A stretch of DNA of 26,308 bases from positions 1 through 26,308 of the IMG/VR virus record IMGVR_UViG_3300037010_000703, one strand, 5' to 3'. The translations under genes were made by a program, and so were the position numbers. Shown here piece after piece: positions 5,769 through 13,879 of the stretch; position 1 is the stretch's first letter, and each line of letters opens with the position of its first letter. Source of the DNA: a virus. The notes beneath the pieces were generated by a model. It was given only the letters and a program-made list of their open reading frames with translations. It was not told the origin of the DNA and did no database searches.

Positions 5769-6068
5769 ATGCAAGTAACAATTAAGTATTCAGATGATAC
5801 AGCCTTTACAGTAGAAGAAGTCGTTAAACAGGCAGTACACAATTATGGTAAAAGAGCTATAGTAGAAGTATTACCAGATAGCAGTAAGCCCCACGACCTG
5901 ATCTATTTCGCGCTTCAGTGTATGGTAACCCATATTCAATTAAGCCTACTATATGATGATAAGTTTGGGTATGCAAAGTCTCTACAAACTCTTAGAAGCG
6001 AAACTCTTTATAAGCTAGGAGAACTTCTAGATCAGGTACTAATCGATAATGAGGCTAAAGTAGCTTAA
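5769..6068 (+). CDS. Hypothetical protein upstream of helicase
   Basis: A 99-residue protein, alpha-rich in its second half (LIYFALQCMVTHIQLSLLYD, LRSETLYKLGELLDQVL). No membrane segment or known motif. GGAG lies 6 nt upstream of ATG, immediately after terminator T2. No separate promoter is seen, so it and the helicase likely rely on read-through. Its TAA overlaps the helicase ATG by 1 nt (TAATG), suggesting translational coupling and perhaps a helicase-associated role. Function unknown. Confidence 0.7.
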   Translation: MQVTIKYSDDTAFTVEEVVKQAVHNYGKRAIVEVLPDSSKPHDLIYFALQCMVTHIQLSLLYDDKFGYAKSLQTLRSETLYKLGELLDQVLIDNEAKVA

Positions 6069-7447
6069 TGGATGTTTCTGCCACTTTAATTAATAAAATT
6101 ATATCTGAGTCCAATCTAGAGTGTTGGGCTAAACTAAAGCTATCTTTCCTAGATGCAGCGTACTCCTCAGTCTATACCCTTATTAGCAAGCACTACGATA
6201 AGTATAGTACTATCCCTAGTTTTGATGAACTAGAAGTAACTTCTAGAGATAGTTCTGCAGCTAAGATGTTGGCAGCTATCAAAATGGCAGATGAAGAAGA
6301 TATTACCGCAGAAGTAGCTCTAGACGCTTTAATCGACTTATACACGCAAAATACTACAATTGACTTACTAGATAAATTCATTGACAAGCTCCCTTTATAC
6401 GATACAACAGAAATAAAGGAGAACTTAAGCAGTATTGTTATGAAGCTGGATGAGAAGACCCTTACAACCGAAGGGGTCTATTCAATGAATAATATCATGG
6501 TATTTATTAGACCTGACGAGCAGGCTAAAAATACTGTATACCTTGGCCTCAATAATACTTTCGATTCAATTGTGCGAGGTGCAAGACAAGAGCTAATTCT
6601 AATTGGTGGAAAGCGGGGTTCGGGTAAGTCTCTAGTTAGTAGTAATATTCAGATCAATCAGTATGAGGCAGGGTTTACCAGTGCTTACTTTACTATTGAA
6701 ATGATTGCTCATGAAACGCTACAGCGTAACATGAGTATTTTAGCTAATGTGAATCATCAGAATCTAAAGAATGGTACGCTAACAGATGGAGAACTTCTTA
6801 GTGTAGTTAAAGCTAGAGCAGATATGTTTCTAGACGCTAAGCCGTTAGTAGATCAGTTTATTAAAGACCGTGATCAGTTTAGGTTCGAAGAAAGTTTAGT
6901 CAAACAGTGCGAGCTAAAAGATGCACAGATGATGATTATAGATGATAGGGCACTAACGCTTAGTTCACTAGACTTACACCTTGGTAAAATTAAATCTAGG
7001 TTCGGAGACTCATTCACTGTAGCAGTAGTAGACTACCTTAACCAGATCGTAGTTGAAGAAGGTAAGAGCCAGTTCGATTGGCAGCCACAAGTTGTGGTAT
7101 CTAAGAAACTGAAAGAAATGGCACGTAAGCATGACATCCTATTAGTATCTCCTTATCAGATTGATGAATCTGGAGAAGCCCGTTTTGCTAAGGGTATTCT
7201 AGACGCAGCAGATGTTGCACTTATTCTAGATGCTAATAATAAAGAAGACGGGGCTATTAGCTTTGATACTACTAAGATTCGTGGTGCTAAAGAAATGAAG
7301 TTCACTAGTGGCATGAATTGGGATACGCTACGTATTAGCCCTCAATCTATTGAAAAGCCAACACCGCCTGAAAAGAAAGAGAAAAAAGGAAAGAAAGAAT
7401 ATGGAGCAACTGCAGCAAAAGAACACGCAGGGGATCTTCCCTGGTAG
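6068..7447 (+). CDS. Replicative DNA helicase, DnaB/RecA-fold family
   Basis: A 459-residue protein. The N-terminal helical domain (~1-135) precedes a RecA-type ATPase core. Walker A is GGKRGSGKS (180-188), followed by the FTIEM strand typical of DnaB (H1a-like). A Walker B-type strand is AVVDYLNQI. The segment QVVVSKKLKEMARKHDILLVSPYQID matches the DnaB 'S..LK.LA.e....vi..sQl' motif with SPYQ in place of SQL. The C-terminus (~430-459) is a Lys/Glu tail ending HAGDLPW. It should unwind DNA 5'-3' at the fork, with the primase at 7619. Size is close to DnaB (~470). Its last 47 nt overlap the next small gene. Confidence 0.92.
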   Translation: MDVSATLINKIISESNLECWAKLKLSFLDAAYSSVYTLISKHYDKYSTIPSFDELEVTSRDSSAAKMLAAIKMADEEDITAEVALDALIDLYTQNTTIDLLDKFIDKLPLYDTTEIKENLSSIVMKLDEKTLTTEGVYSMNNIMVFIRPDEQAKNTVYLGLNNTFDSIVRGARQELILIGGKRGSGKSLVSSNIQINQYEAGFTSAYFTIEMIAHETLQRNMSILANVNHQNLKNGTLTDGELLSVVKARADMFLDAKPLVDQFIKDRDQFRFEESLVKQCELKDAQMMIIDDRALTLSSLDLHLGKIKSRFGDSFTVAVVDYLNQIVVEEGKSQFDWQPQVVVSKKLKEMARKHDILLVSPYQIDESGEARFAKGILDAADVALILDANNKEDGAISFDTTKIRGAKEMKFTSGMNWDTLRISPQSIEKPTPPEKKEKKGKKEYGATAAKEHAGDLPW

Positions 7448-7616
7448 GCATCCTAGTGGCTTAGATAAGGATGAGTTAGTATATGTTAGTATGGAGTTCT
7501 GGATGCTAGAAGATAATGGCTTGGACTCTATTATGTCTGCTACAAATGAAAAGTTTAATAGGCTTCTTTCCTTTCAACAAGGCTGGAAAGCATGTAAAGA
7601 TTATTATAGTAATTAA
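7401..7616 (+). CDS. Small hypothetical protein between helicase and primase
   Basis: A 71-residue protein starting MEQLQQKNTQGIF. It starts inside the helicase gene in another frame, with an AAGGA-type site about 11 nt upstream. An upstream in-frame ATG at 7350 would add a very basic stretch encoded by the helicase Lys/Glu tail and is less likely. No motif is recognised. It is mostly helical, with aromatic residues (VYVSMEFWMLED, FQQGWKACKDYY). It ends 2 nt before the primase ATG. A role at the primosome is suggested only by position. Confidence 0.6.
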   Translation: MEQLQQKNTQGIFPGRHPSGLDKDELVYVSMEFWMLEDNGLDSIMSATNEKFNRLLSFQQGWKACKDYYSN

Positions 7617-7618
7617 AT

Positions 7619-8473
7619 ATGAGTAATAAAACAGTAGCAGAACTGCTAATAGCACATAATATACCTTACACTAATTCAGGGAAGGACTATGTAACTAAGT
7701 GTTTTAATCCTGACCATAATGACTCTAACCCTAGTTTTAGAATCGATAGAGTTAGTGGTATTGCTCACTGTTTCTCTTGTGGATTTAAGTTTAACTTATT
7801 TAAATACTATGGCGAATCCTCTAATAACGCCTCAATCAGAGTTTCTAAGATTAAAGAAAAACTAAGAGTACTAAGCCTTAGTACTAAGGGGTTAGAGCCA
7901 CTAGAGGGCACAAGACCTTTTAATGGAACACATAGGAATATTAGTTCGCAAACTTTGAAAGAGTTTGAAGCATTTAAAACAGATAAAGTTATAGGGTTAG
8001 AAGATAGGATTATATTCCCAATTAAAGATGTTAGGAATAAAGTTACTGCCTATGTAGGGCGTCATTTATTATCTAATGGTAACCCTAGATATAAGATTCA
8101 CCCAATAGGGTGTGAGCTATCTCTGTACCCTACTCGTTTTACTGAGAAGCAGCACTGTATTATCCTAGTCGAGGGCATATTCGATTTACTAAATCTCTGG
8201 GATAAAGGCTTACATAATGTTGTATGTACTTTTGGTACAGAAGGATTACAGAATCATACTAAAGAAAAGCTACTACCATATAAAGCAGCAGGAGTCTCTA
8301 AAGTATATATTATGTATGATGGTGATGAGGCAGGTAGAAACGCAGCAGAAAAGCTTAAACCACTTATTGAAGAGGCTAACTTTGAAGTGGAAGTTATTGG
8401 TATGGCGGATGAGTGTGATCCAGGTGACTCTACACAAGAAGAAGTAAATCAACTTATAGAATACATTAAGTAG
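7619..8473 (+). CDS. DnaG-type DNA primase (zinc finger and TOPRIM)
   Basis: A 284-residue protein. The N-terminal zinc-binding motif is CHC2-type: Cys28-x4-His33, Cys51-x2-Cys54 (CFNPDHND, AHCFSCG). A central region includes IIFPIKDVRNKVTAYVGRHL, like the DnaG RNA polymerase domain. A TOPRIM fold follows with the catalytic Glu in ILVEGIFDLL (Glu185) and the DxD in IMYDGDEAGR (Asp234, Asp236). It makes RNA primers on ssDNA for lagging-strand synthesis. It is much shorter than bacterial DnaG (~580) and lacks a C-terminal helicase-binding domain, as is common in phage primases. It ends 41 nt before the polymerase gene. Confidence 0.92.
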   Translation: MSNKTVAELLIAHNIPYTNSGKDYVTKCFNPDHNDSNPSFRIDRVSGIAHCFSCGFKFNLFKYYGESSNNASIRVSKIKEKLRVLSLSTKGLEPLEGTRPFNGTHRNISSQTLKEFEAFKTDKVIGLEDRIIFPIKDVRNKVTAYVGRHLLSNGNPRYKIHPIGCELSLYPTRFTEKQHCIILVEGIFDLLNLWDKGLHNVVCTFGTEGLQNHTKEKLLPYKAAGVSKVYIMYDGDEAGRNAAEKLKPLIEEANFEVEVIGMADECDPGDSTQEEVNQLIEYIK

Positions 8474-8514
8474 GATAACTAATAGCCTTGATAAATATTA
8501 GAATAAGGAAATAA

Positions 8515-10797
8515 ATGAAAATTGCAGTAATAGATAAGCAACCTAGTAAGACTAACTATTCAAAATACTTTAATTTTGAATATGAAAACTTCCATATGAG
8601 CTCTGTTCCCATTACTAAGCTTTTAAAGCGTGATGTAGACCTTGAGTTTGACGATAGTGAATTTGACTGTGTAATTCTTGTTGGTAGTGAAGCTGCTAAA
8701 GAATATGCTAAAGTAACTAGTATTACTAGTATGGCGGGACAGCTAGTAAATAAGAAGTTCATCTGTATTAGTAACCCCGCAGCTTTAATATTCAAGCCCG
8801 AAGGTAAGCAGGACTTTGAACGGGCTTGTTCTATGATTCATAAGTTTGTAGCAGGAGACCTAAAATCTAATATTACTGACGGAGACTATCAGGGAATTAT
8901 AAGTACCAATCAAGCTTTAGCTTTTTTACACGAAGTGTACAATAATGCAGAGGGCTACGTGGCAATGGATACTGAAACAACCTGTCTATACCCACGAGAT
9001 GGATATGTTCTAGGTATATCACTTAGTTATAAAGGTAAGCATGGTGCGTATATTAGTACAGATTGTCTTGATGATGCCTGTATAGACGTACTAAAATCTA
9101 TTATAGATAAGTACACAATCGTATTTCATAATATGAAGTTCGATATTAAGATGATCGAGTACCATACTGAGTTAAGGTTCAATCGTGCTAAAGTACATGA
9201 TACTATGTTAATGCATTATTTGCTTAACGAGAATGAAAGCCACAGTCTAAAGTTCTTAGCTCTGAAGTACACCGACTACGGTGACTATGATACTCCGCTA
9301 GATGACTTTAAGAAAGAATACTGTGCTAAGAATGGAATTCATCAGGACGACTTTACTTACGACCTTATTCCTTTTGATATTATTTATCCTTATGCTGCTA
9401 CTGATACTGCTGTAACTATTGAGATTTTCCATAAGTTCTGGCCCTTAGTACAGAAAAATAGTAAGTTACTAAATGTATATAATATGTTATTAGTACCAGG
9501 TAGCTTATTTCTAATGGATATGGAGGAAGTAGGTATCCCAATTAATCGTGATCGTATGGTAATGGCTGAAGAATATCTTGATCGAGAAATTGAAGTAGCT
9601 AAGCAAGAGCTATATGCTTATAAAGAAGTTCAGGAGTTTGAAAGAGATACAGGAATTATTTTCAATACAAACTCAGTTCAACAACTCCGCAAAGTGTTAT
9701 TCGATTACGTTAAATTGGACCCAACGGGCAAAAAGACAGCAACTGGAGCAATTAGCACAGATGCAGAAGTGCTGGAACAACTCAGCGAACTTCACCCACT
9801 TCCAGCTGCCATTCTCAAAGTTAGGCAGCTAGGAAAGATTAAAAACACTTACATCAGTAAGATATTACCGGAGCTTGACCGAGATGGTAGAATTCGTACT
9901 AATTTTAATCTTATTTTTACAACTAGCGGCAGGTTGTCTAGTAGTGGTAAGTTCAATGCTCAGCAAATCCCGCGCGACAACCCTATCATTAAAGGGTGTA
10001 TCGCGGCCCCACCTGGATACAAGATAGTATCACAGGACTTGAAAACAGGGGAAGTTTATTACGCAGCTGTATTAAGTGGGGATAAAAACCTACAGGAAGT
10101 ATTTAAGTCAGGGGGCGACTTCCACTCAGCGATTGCTAAGTCGGTATTTGATATTACTTGCCCTGTAGAAGAAGTTAAGAAGCTGTTCGCAGGACTTAGA
10201 CAGGCAGCCAAAGCTATTACATTCGGCATTATGTATGGATCCGGACCGAGTAAGGTAGCTGATACAGTAACTAAGGAAACTAAGGAATATTACAGTATTG
10301 AAAGAGCTAAGGAAGATATTAGAGCATACTTCACTAAATTCAGTAAGCTTAAAAAATGGTTGAAAGATAGGGAAACTTTCATTCGTGAGTATGGGTTCAC
10401 TTACTCATTCTTTGGGCGTAAGCGCCGCCTTATTAATGTTTTTAGTGAGGATAAGGGTATTGCGGCGCACGAGGTTCGTTCTGGTATTAACTCGGAAATC
10501 CAGTCCGTATGTAGTGATGTTAACTTACTAGCGGCTATTGACACAGCAAACGAAGTTATATTGAAAGGGATTGACGCAAAAATCTTTGCTCTAGTACACG
10601 ACTCCATTGTAGCATTAGTAAAAGATGAAGCTGTAGAAGAGTACTGTGAAATTGTTAAGCGAAATACCCAGAAAGACAGAGGGTGCTCTATTCCAGGGTG
10701 CCCTATTGGTACTGATACTGACGTAGGTCAGGATTACTCTTTTGGACACTTCGATGAATACTATCTCACTACAGGAAATATCCTATCCCGTATATAA
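8515..10797 (+). CDS. DNA polymerase, family A, with 3'-5' exonuclease
   Basis: A 760-residue protein. The N-terminal ~125 residues are phage-specific (DCVILVGSEAAKEYAK, FICISNPAALIF). The proofreading domain has Exo I MDTETT (Asp152, Glu154), Exo II FHNMKFD (Asn206, Asp210) and Exo III YAATD (Tyr293, Asp297). The polymerase domain has motif A DLKTGE (Asp508, Glu513), motif B RQAAKAITFGIMYG (Arg562, Lys566, Tyr574) and motif C VHDS (His695, Asp696, Ser697). Motif C reads HDS where most family members have HDE. There is no 5' nuclease domain; that activity is supplied by the gene at 20072. The start has AAGGA 7 nt upstream. Its end overlaps the next gene by 44 nt. Confidence 0.94.
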   Translation: MKIAVIDKQPSKTNYSKYFNFEYENFHMSSVPITKLLKRDVDLEFDDSEFDCVILVGSEAAKEYAKVTSITSMAGQLVNKKFICISNPAALIFKPEGKQDFERACSMIHKFVAGDLKSNITDGDYQGIISTNQALAFLHEVYNNAEGYVAMDTETTCLYPRDGYVLGISLSYKGKHGAYISTDCLDDACIDVLKSIIDKYTIVFHNMKFDIKMIEYHTELRFNRAKVHDTMLMHYLLNENESHSLKFLALKYTDYGDYDTPLDDFKKEYCAKNGIHQDDFTYDLIPFDIIYPYAATDTAVTIEIFHKFWPLVQKNSKLLNVYNMLLVPGSLFLMDMEEVGIPINRDRMVMAEEYLDREIEVAKQELYAYKEVQEFERDTGIIFNTNSVQQLRKVLFDYVKLDPTGKKTATGAISTDAEVLEQLSELHPLPAAILKVRQLGKIKNTYISKILPELDRDGRIRTNFNLIFTTSGRLSSSGKFNAQQIPRDNPIIKGCIAAPPGYKIVSQDLKTGEVYYAAVLSGDKNLQEVFKSGGDFHSAIAKSVFDITCPVEEVKKLFAGLRQAAKAITFGIMYGSGPSKVADTVTKETKEYYSIERAKEDIRAYFTKFSKLKKWLKDRETFIREYGFTYSFFGRKRRLINVFSEDKGIAAHEVRSGINSEIQSVCSDVNLLAAIDTANEVILKGIDAKIFALVHDSIVALVKDEAVEEYCEIVKRNTQKDRGCSIPGCPIGTDTDVGQDYSFGHFDEYYLTTGNILSRI

Positions 10798-11287
10798 GTT
10801 GCCTGACAAACCTAATGTAGATGATGGTATTATCTACTATTATAGCGAGCAAGAAAAGGAAGACCTTACTATTAGTAAATTATTAATAGTAGATGATGCC
10901 AATATTGAGGGTGATACACTGGCTAAAAGGCGTCTTCGTATCTTATCTGAGGGTACTAAAGTATATAGGCTTACCAATGCAATATTCTTTTTAGGAGACC
11001 TAATAAAGTTAGCTACACCGCAAACTAACTTTATTGACTCTAAGGGTAGGTTGTTCGTGTATAGAAAGGATAAATTTGCTAAACTCAAATTCTACAAAAT
11101 CGATAGGGTGATGCCAATTACTACTGGTGGAGCAATTATATCAGTAGTAGGTATTCCTAGTAGATTTAAAGTACTTAATACTCCTAATGATAATATTAGG
11201 TATGCTGGAATACTACAAACAGGAATGGCTAATATACTATACGGGCTATACGAAAATGATACAGAAGATACACGGAGAAAGATATGA
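10754..11287 (+). CDS. Hypothetical protein overlapping the polymerase 3' end
   Basis: 177 residues from ATG 10754 (MNTISLQEISYPVYKLPDKP). A TTG four codons upstream is in frame but less likely. It is rich in beta structure (DGIIYYYSEQ, SKLLIVDDANIEG, GRLFVYRKDKFAKLKFYKI, GGAIISVVGIPSRF). No enzyme motif is recognised. It overlaps the polymerase gene by 44 nt and its stop overlaps a 22-codon ORF by ATGA, so it belongs to the polymerase-helicase operon. Function unknown. Confidence 0.65.
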   Translation: MNTISLQEISYPVYKLPDKPNVDDGIIYYYSEQEKEDLTISKLLIVDDANIEGDTLAKRRLRILSEGTKVYRLTNAIFFLGDLIKLATPQTNFIDSKGRLFVYRKDKFAKLKFYKIDRVMPITTGGAIISVVGIPSRFKVLNTPNDNIRYAGILQTGMANILYGLYENDTEDTRRKI

Positions 11288-11352
11288 TAGAAAATCTACT
11301 ATATAAACTTATAGGGCATCTCAAAGAGTATAAAGGAAACCATTTTGGGTAA
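11284..11352 (+). CDS. 22-residue ORF leading into the helicase gene
   Basis: ATG at 11284 lies in an ATGA overlap with the previous gene. It encodes MIENLLYKLIGHLKEYKGNHFG and ends at TAA 11350-11352, 8 nt inside the downstream helicase gene. The peptide is amphipathic. Translation through it would carry ribosomes to the TTG start of the helicase. It may be a leader peptide rather than a functional protein. Confidence 0.35.
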   Translation: MIENLLYKLIGHLKEYKGNHFG

Positions 11353-12634
11353 AGCAATATTAAGTAATAGAATTTACTTAGATACTACACCTGAGATTTT
11401 AGAGCGACTGAAAAGTACTCTAACATATAAAATTAAGAAGCCTCCGCGTCCGGGGCTTACTCACTTCTCCCAGTTTGAAATTATTAAGAACTTCAAACTA
11501 TTACCTAAAGGAGTAATAGCTATACCTATTGGTAGAACCGATCTTATTCCTAATGGATACGAGATAGTAGATAAACGGGTAAAAGAAGAATATCCCTACC
11601 CTGACCCTAAGCTACAGCTACGTGGCAGTCAGATTCCTATCTATGAAGATATTGATGATAATGCGTTTATTAATGCTATGGTAGGGTTTGGCAAAACTTT
11701 CTTAGCACTTCATATTGCTAGAAAGCTAGGGCAAAAAACACTAATAGTATGTCATAATACTATGCTAAGAGACCAATGGATAGAAGAGGTTAAGAAGTTA
11801 TATGGAATGGATTGTGGCATTATCGGTAGTGGTAGCTTTGATATCGACCATGTTATTGTTGTCGGAAATATCCAAACACTCATCAAAGAGCTTCCTAATA
11901 TTGCTAAAGAGTTTGGCACTGTTATCGTGGATGAGTGTCACCATGTTACTGCTACTACCTTCTCTAGCTTCCTGGATGGAATGTACTCTAGATATAAGAT
12001 TGGCTTATCTGGTACTATGAACCGTAAAGATGGAAAGCACATATTATTCAAAGATTTCTTTGGACTTCAGCTGTATCAGCCGCCCCAAGAGAACACATTA
12101 GTACCCAGGGTACGTATTGTTAAGACAGGGGTAGGGTTATCCGAAGGAGACCCCTGGGCAGTTAAGATCAATAAGTTACTATATGACCCTGACTATCAGG
12201 AGCTAGTTGCTATCATTGCAGCTAAAGAGATTGCAGAAGGACATAAAGTACTAATCATCGCAGACCGTGTAGAATTTTTACAAAAAGTAGGAGAACTAAT
12301 TGGTGAAGAATGTGTGTGTATTGTTGGTGAAACAACCTTTGAACAAAGAGTTGAGCTTAAACGTCAAATCGAAGAAGGTGAAAAGAGCTGCATTGCTGGC
12401 TCCCGCCAAATCTTCTCAGAGGGAATCTCAGTAAATATTCTTAGTTGCGTAATTTTAGCTGCGCCAATTGCGAACGATTCACTCCTAGAGCAGATCATTG
12501 GTCGTATTATGCGTATGCAGGAGGGTAAACTAGAGCCTTTAGTTATTGATATGAACTTTAGCAGCCCTAGCGATAAGAAACAGAATACTATGCGTAAGAA
12601 TTTTTATACTAGAAAAGGATGGGAAATTGAATAA
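11345..12634 (+). CDS. SF2 DNA helicase, UvsW/T5 D10-like
   Basis: A 429-residue protein. Motif I is VGFGKTFLAL (Lys117), motif Ia TLIVCHNTMLRDQW, motif II VIVDECHH (DECH, 196-199), motif III GLSGTMNRKDG, motif V AGSRQIFSEGISV and motif VI LLEQIIGRIMR. These are the features of the UvsW/RecG-like branch-migrating helicases and of T5 D10. It likely remodels forks and recombination intermediates. The start is TTG at 11345, with AAAGGA about 8 nt upstream; the N-terminus MGKAILSNRIYLD reads as a natural start and no better ATG is present. It overlaps the 22-codon ORF. It ends the replication block before the NAD module. Confidence 0.9.
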   Translation: MGKAILSNRIYLDTTPEILERLKSTLTYKIKKPPRPGLTHFSQFEIIKNFKLLPKGVIAIPIGRTDLIPNGYEIVDKRVKEEYPYPDPKLQLRGSQIPIYEDIDDNAFINAMVGFGKTFLALHIARKLGQKTLIVCHNTMLRDQWIEEVKKLYGMDCGIIGSGSFDIDHVIVVGNIQTLIKELPNIAKEFGTVIVDECHHVTATTFSSFLDGMYSRYKIGLSGTMNRKDGKHILFKDFFGLQLYQPPQENTLVPRVRIVKTGVGLSEGDPWAVKINKLLYDPDYQELVAIIAAKEIAEGHKVLIIADRVEFLQKVGELIGEECVCIVGETTFEQRVELKRQIEEGEKSCIAGSRQIFSEGISVNILSCVILAAPIANDSLLEQIIGRIMRMQEGKLEPLVIDMNFSSPSDKKQNTMRKNFYTRKGWEIE

Positions 12635-12781
12635 AGAATTCTTAGCAGCATTCCGACTTATAGGTTATGACTAGCTATCTTTTTAGGTATGCCTATACTC
12701 TATGATGGAGGTCTTTGTATAAATAGAAGCATAGAGGAACAAGCATATTCTAATTTACACAAAGAGCACTTAGAAATTTAG
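12627..12781 (+). pseudogene. Broken small membrane ORF between helicase and NAD module
   Basis: Frame A, from TTG 12627, reads NKEFLAAFRLIGYD and then hits TAG. The adjacent frame continues as LAIFLGMPILYDGG followed by a polar tail (CINRSIEEQAYSNLHKEHLEI) to TAG 12779-12781. It could also start at an internal ATG at 12689 (30 codons). Joined, these would make one ~50-residue protein with a single membrane helix. I read it as a frameshifted remnant. The alternative is a 30-codon ORF that only looks like one. Confidence 0.35.
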
Positions 12782-12783
12782 AC

Positions 12784-12812
12784 TTGTACTATTTGTCTAA
12801 ATTTGATATAAT
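12784..12812 (+). promoter_or_regulatory. Promoter P5 (NAD module)
   Basis: The -35 is TTGTAC (12784-12789), the spacer 17 bp and the -10 TATAAT (12807-12812), followed by tattacttaaacaaaa, the same downstream sequence seen at P2. It drives the NAD salvage genes and places them under separate control from the helicase upstream. Confidence 0.8.
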
Positions 12813-12849
12813 TATTACTTAAACAAAAAAGCATAATAAGGAGTTTAGT

Positions 12850-13866
12850 ATGCAAAAACCAACACTCGGAATCTTCATTGGTAGATTCCAGCCACTTCAT
12901 GCAGGACATAGAGAAGTTATTAGACAAGTATCTAAGGAAGTTCAGAAGACTAGCGGTCTAGGGCTTGTACTAATTGGTTCAGCTAATGTGGCTAGATCAG
13001 TTAAGAACCCTTGGACATTACAGGAACGTCGTATAGAACTTAGAAACTTTCTATTTCATGAAGGTATTACTAATGTTAATCTTAGTTGTCTTAATGACTA
13101 TAAGTACTCTGATAGCCAATGGTTAAATGATGTAACAAGCATCGTCAATGAGTATAACGCTAATGATACTTATACTGTAAAACTCTTTGGGTTTGCTAAA
13201 GAAGGTAATGACTATCTTGATTGGTTCCCTCAGTACGAGTTTATCAATGTTACTACACCTTACGATGTATGCTCTACAGATATTCGTGAGCAATGGTTTC
13301 AGAAAGAATCTCACCGTTTTGTAAATAGTGTTATAGCTGACTGGGACTATTTCAAGAAAGAGAAAGCTCTTTTTAGGGATTACCCTTTCAAAGAGACCCT
13401 TAACTTCAACTGTGCTGATGCTATTCTTGAATGCTGTGGGCATATTCTTCTTATCAAGCGCGGAGCCGCTCCAGGTAAAGGTAATTGGGCTTTACCGGGT
13501 GGCTTTAAGAATGCTAATGAAACCTTCCAAGACTGTGCAATCCGTGAGCTAATGGAAGAAACTAATGTACGAGTACCTGAGAAGGTTCTTAGAGGCTCTA
13601 TAGTTTCTAGTAAACTATTTGACTCTCCCACCCGTGGTCAAGGCATCCCTAGAAACACTCTCGCGATACACATTAAAGTACTTGCTGGCGCTGACGGTAG
13701 TCTACCTAGAGCTAAGGGCATGGATGATGCAGTAGAAGCAAAATGGTTTCCTATCTCTGTAATTATGAATAATATTAGTATGCATGATGACCATGCTGCT
13801 ATTATTTCCACAATGTGTGGCGTGCTTCCTTTACCTGCGCACGTAAATCCTAGGTTCTTTAATTAG
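12850..13866 (+). CDS. nadM: Bifunctional NMN adenylyltransferase / Nudix hydrolase
   Basis: A 338-residue fusion. Residues 1-~170 are a nucleotidyltransferase of NadM type: GRFQPLHAGH (11-20) is the (H/G)xGH-type ATP site and STDIR (142-146) is the ISTxxR-like motif. It joins NMN and ATP to make NAD+. Residues ~185-330 are a Nudix domain: the Nudix box spans 218-240 with Gly218, Glu224, Arg232-Glu233 and Glu236-Glu237, but the usual late Gly is Asn239. The family suggests ADP-ribose or NAD(H)-related hydrolysis. Similar fusions are known in Synechocystis and vibriophage KVP40. Shine-Dalgarno AAGGAG 7 nt upstream. Cytosolic. It works with the NAMPT gene 13 nt downstream. Confidence 0.92.
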   Translation: MQKPTLGIFIGRFQPLHAGHREVIRQVSKEVQKTSGLGLVLIGSANVARSVKNPWTLQERRIELRNFLFHEGITNVNLSCLNDYKYSDSQWLNDVTSIVNEYNANDTYTVKLFGFAKEGNDYLDWFPQYEFINVTTPYDVCSTDIREQWFQKESHRFVNSVIADWDYFKKEKALFRDYPFKETLNFNCADAILECCGHILLIKRGAAPGKGNWALPGGFKNANETFQDCAIRELMEETNVRVPEKVLRGSIVSSKLFDSPTRGQGIPRNTLAIHIKVLAGADGSLPRAKGMDDAVEAKWFPISVIMNNISMHDDHAAIISTMCGVLPLPAHVNPRFFN

Positions 13867-13879
13867 TAAGGAGTTTACT

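Noticed and set aside
7350-7400. Upstream ATG for the small gene between helicase and primase
   Set aside because: It would add a Lys/Arg stretch that is just the helicase tail in another frame; 7401 has the better context.
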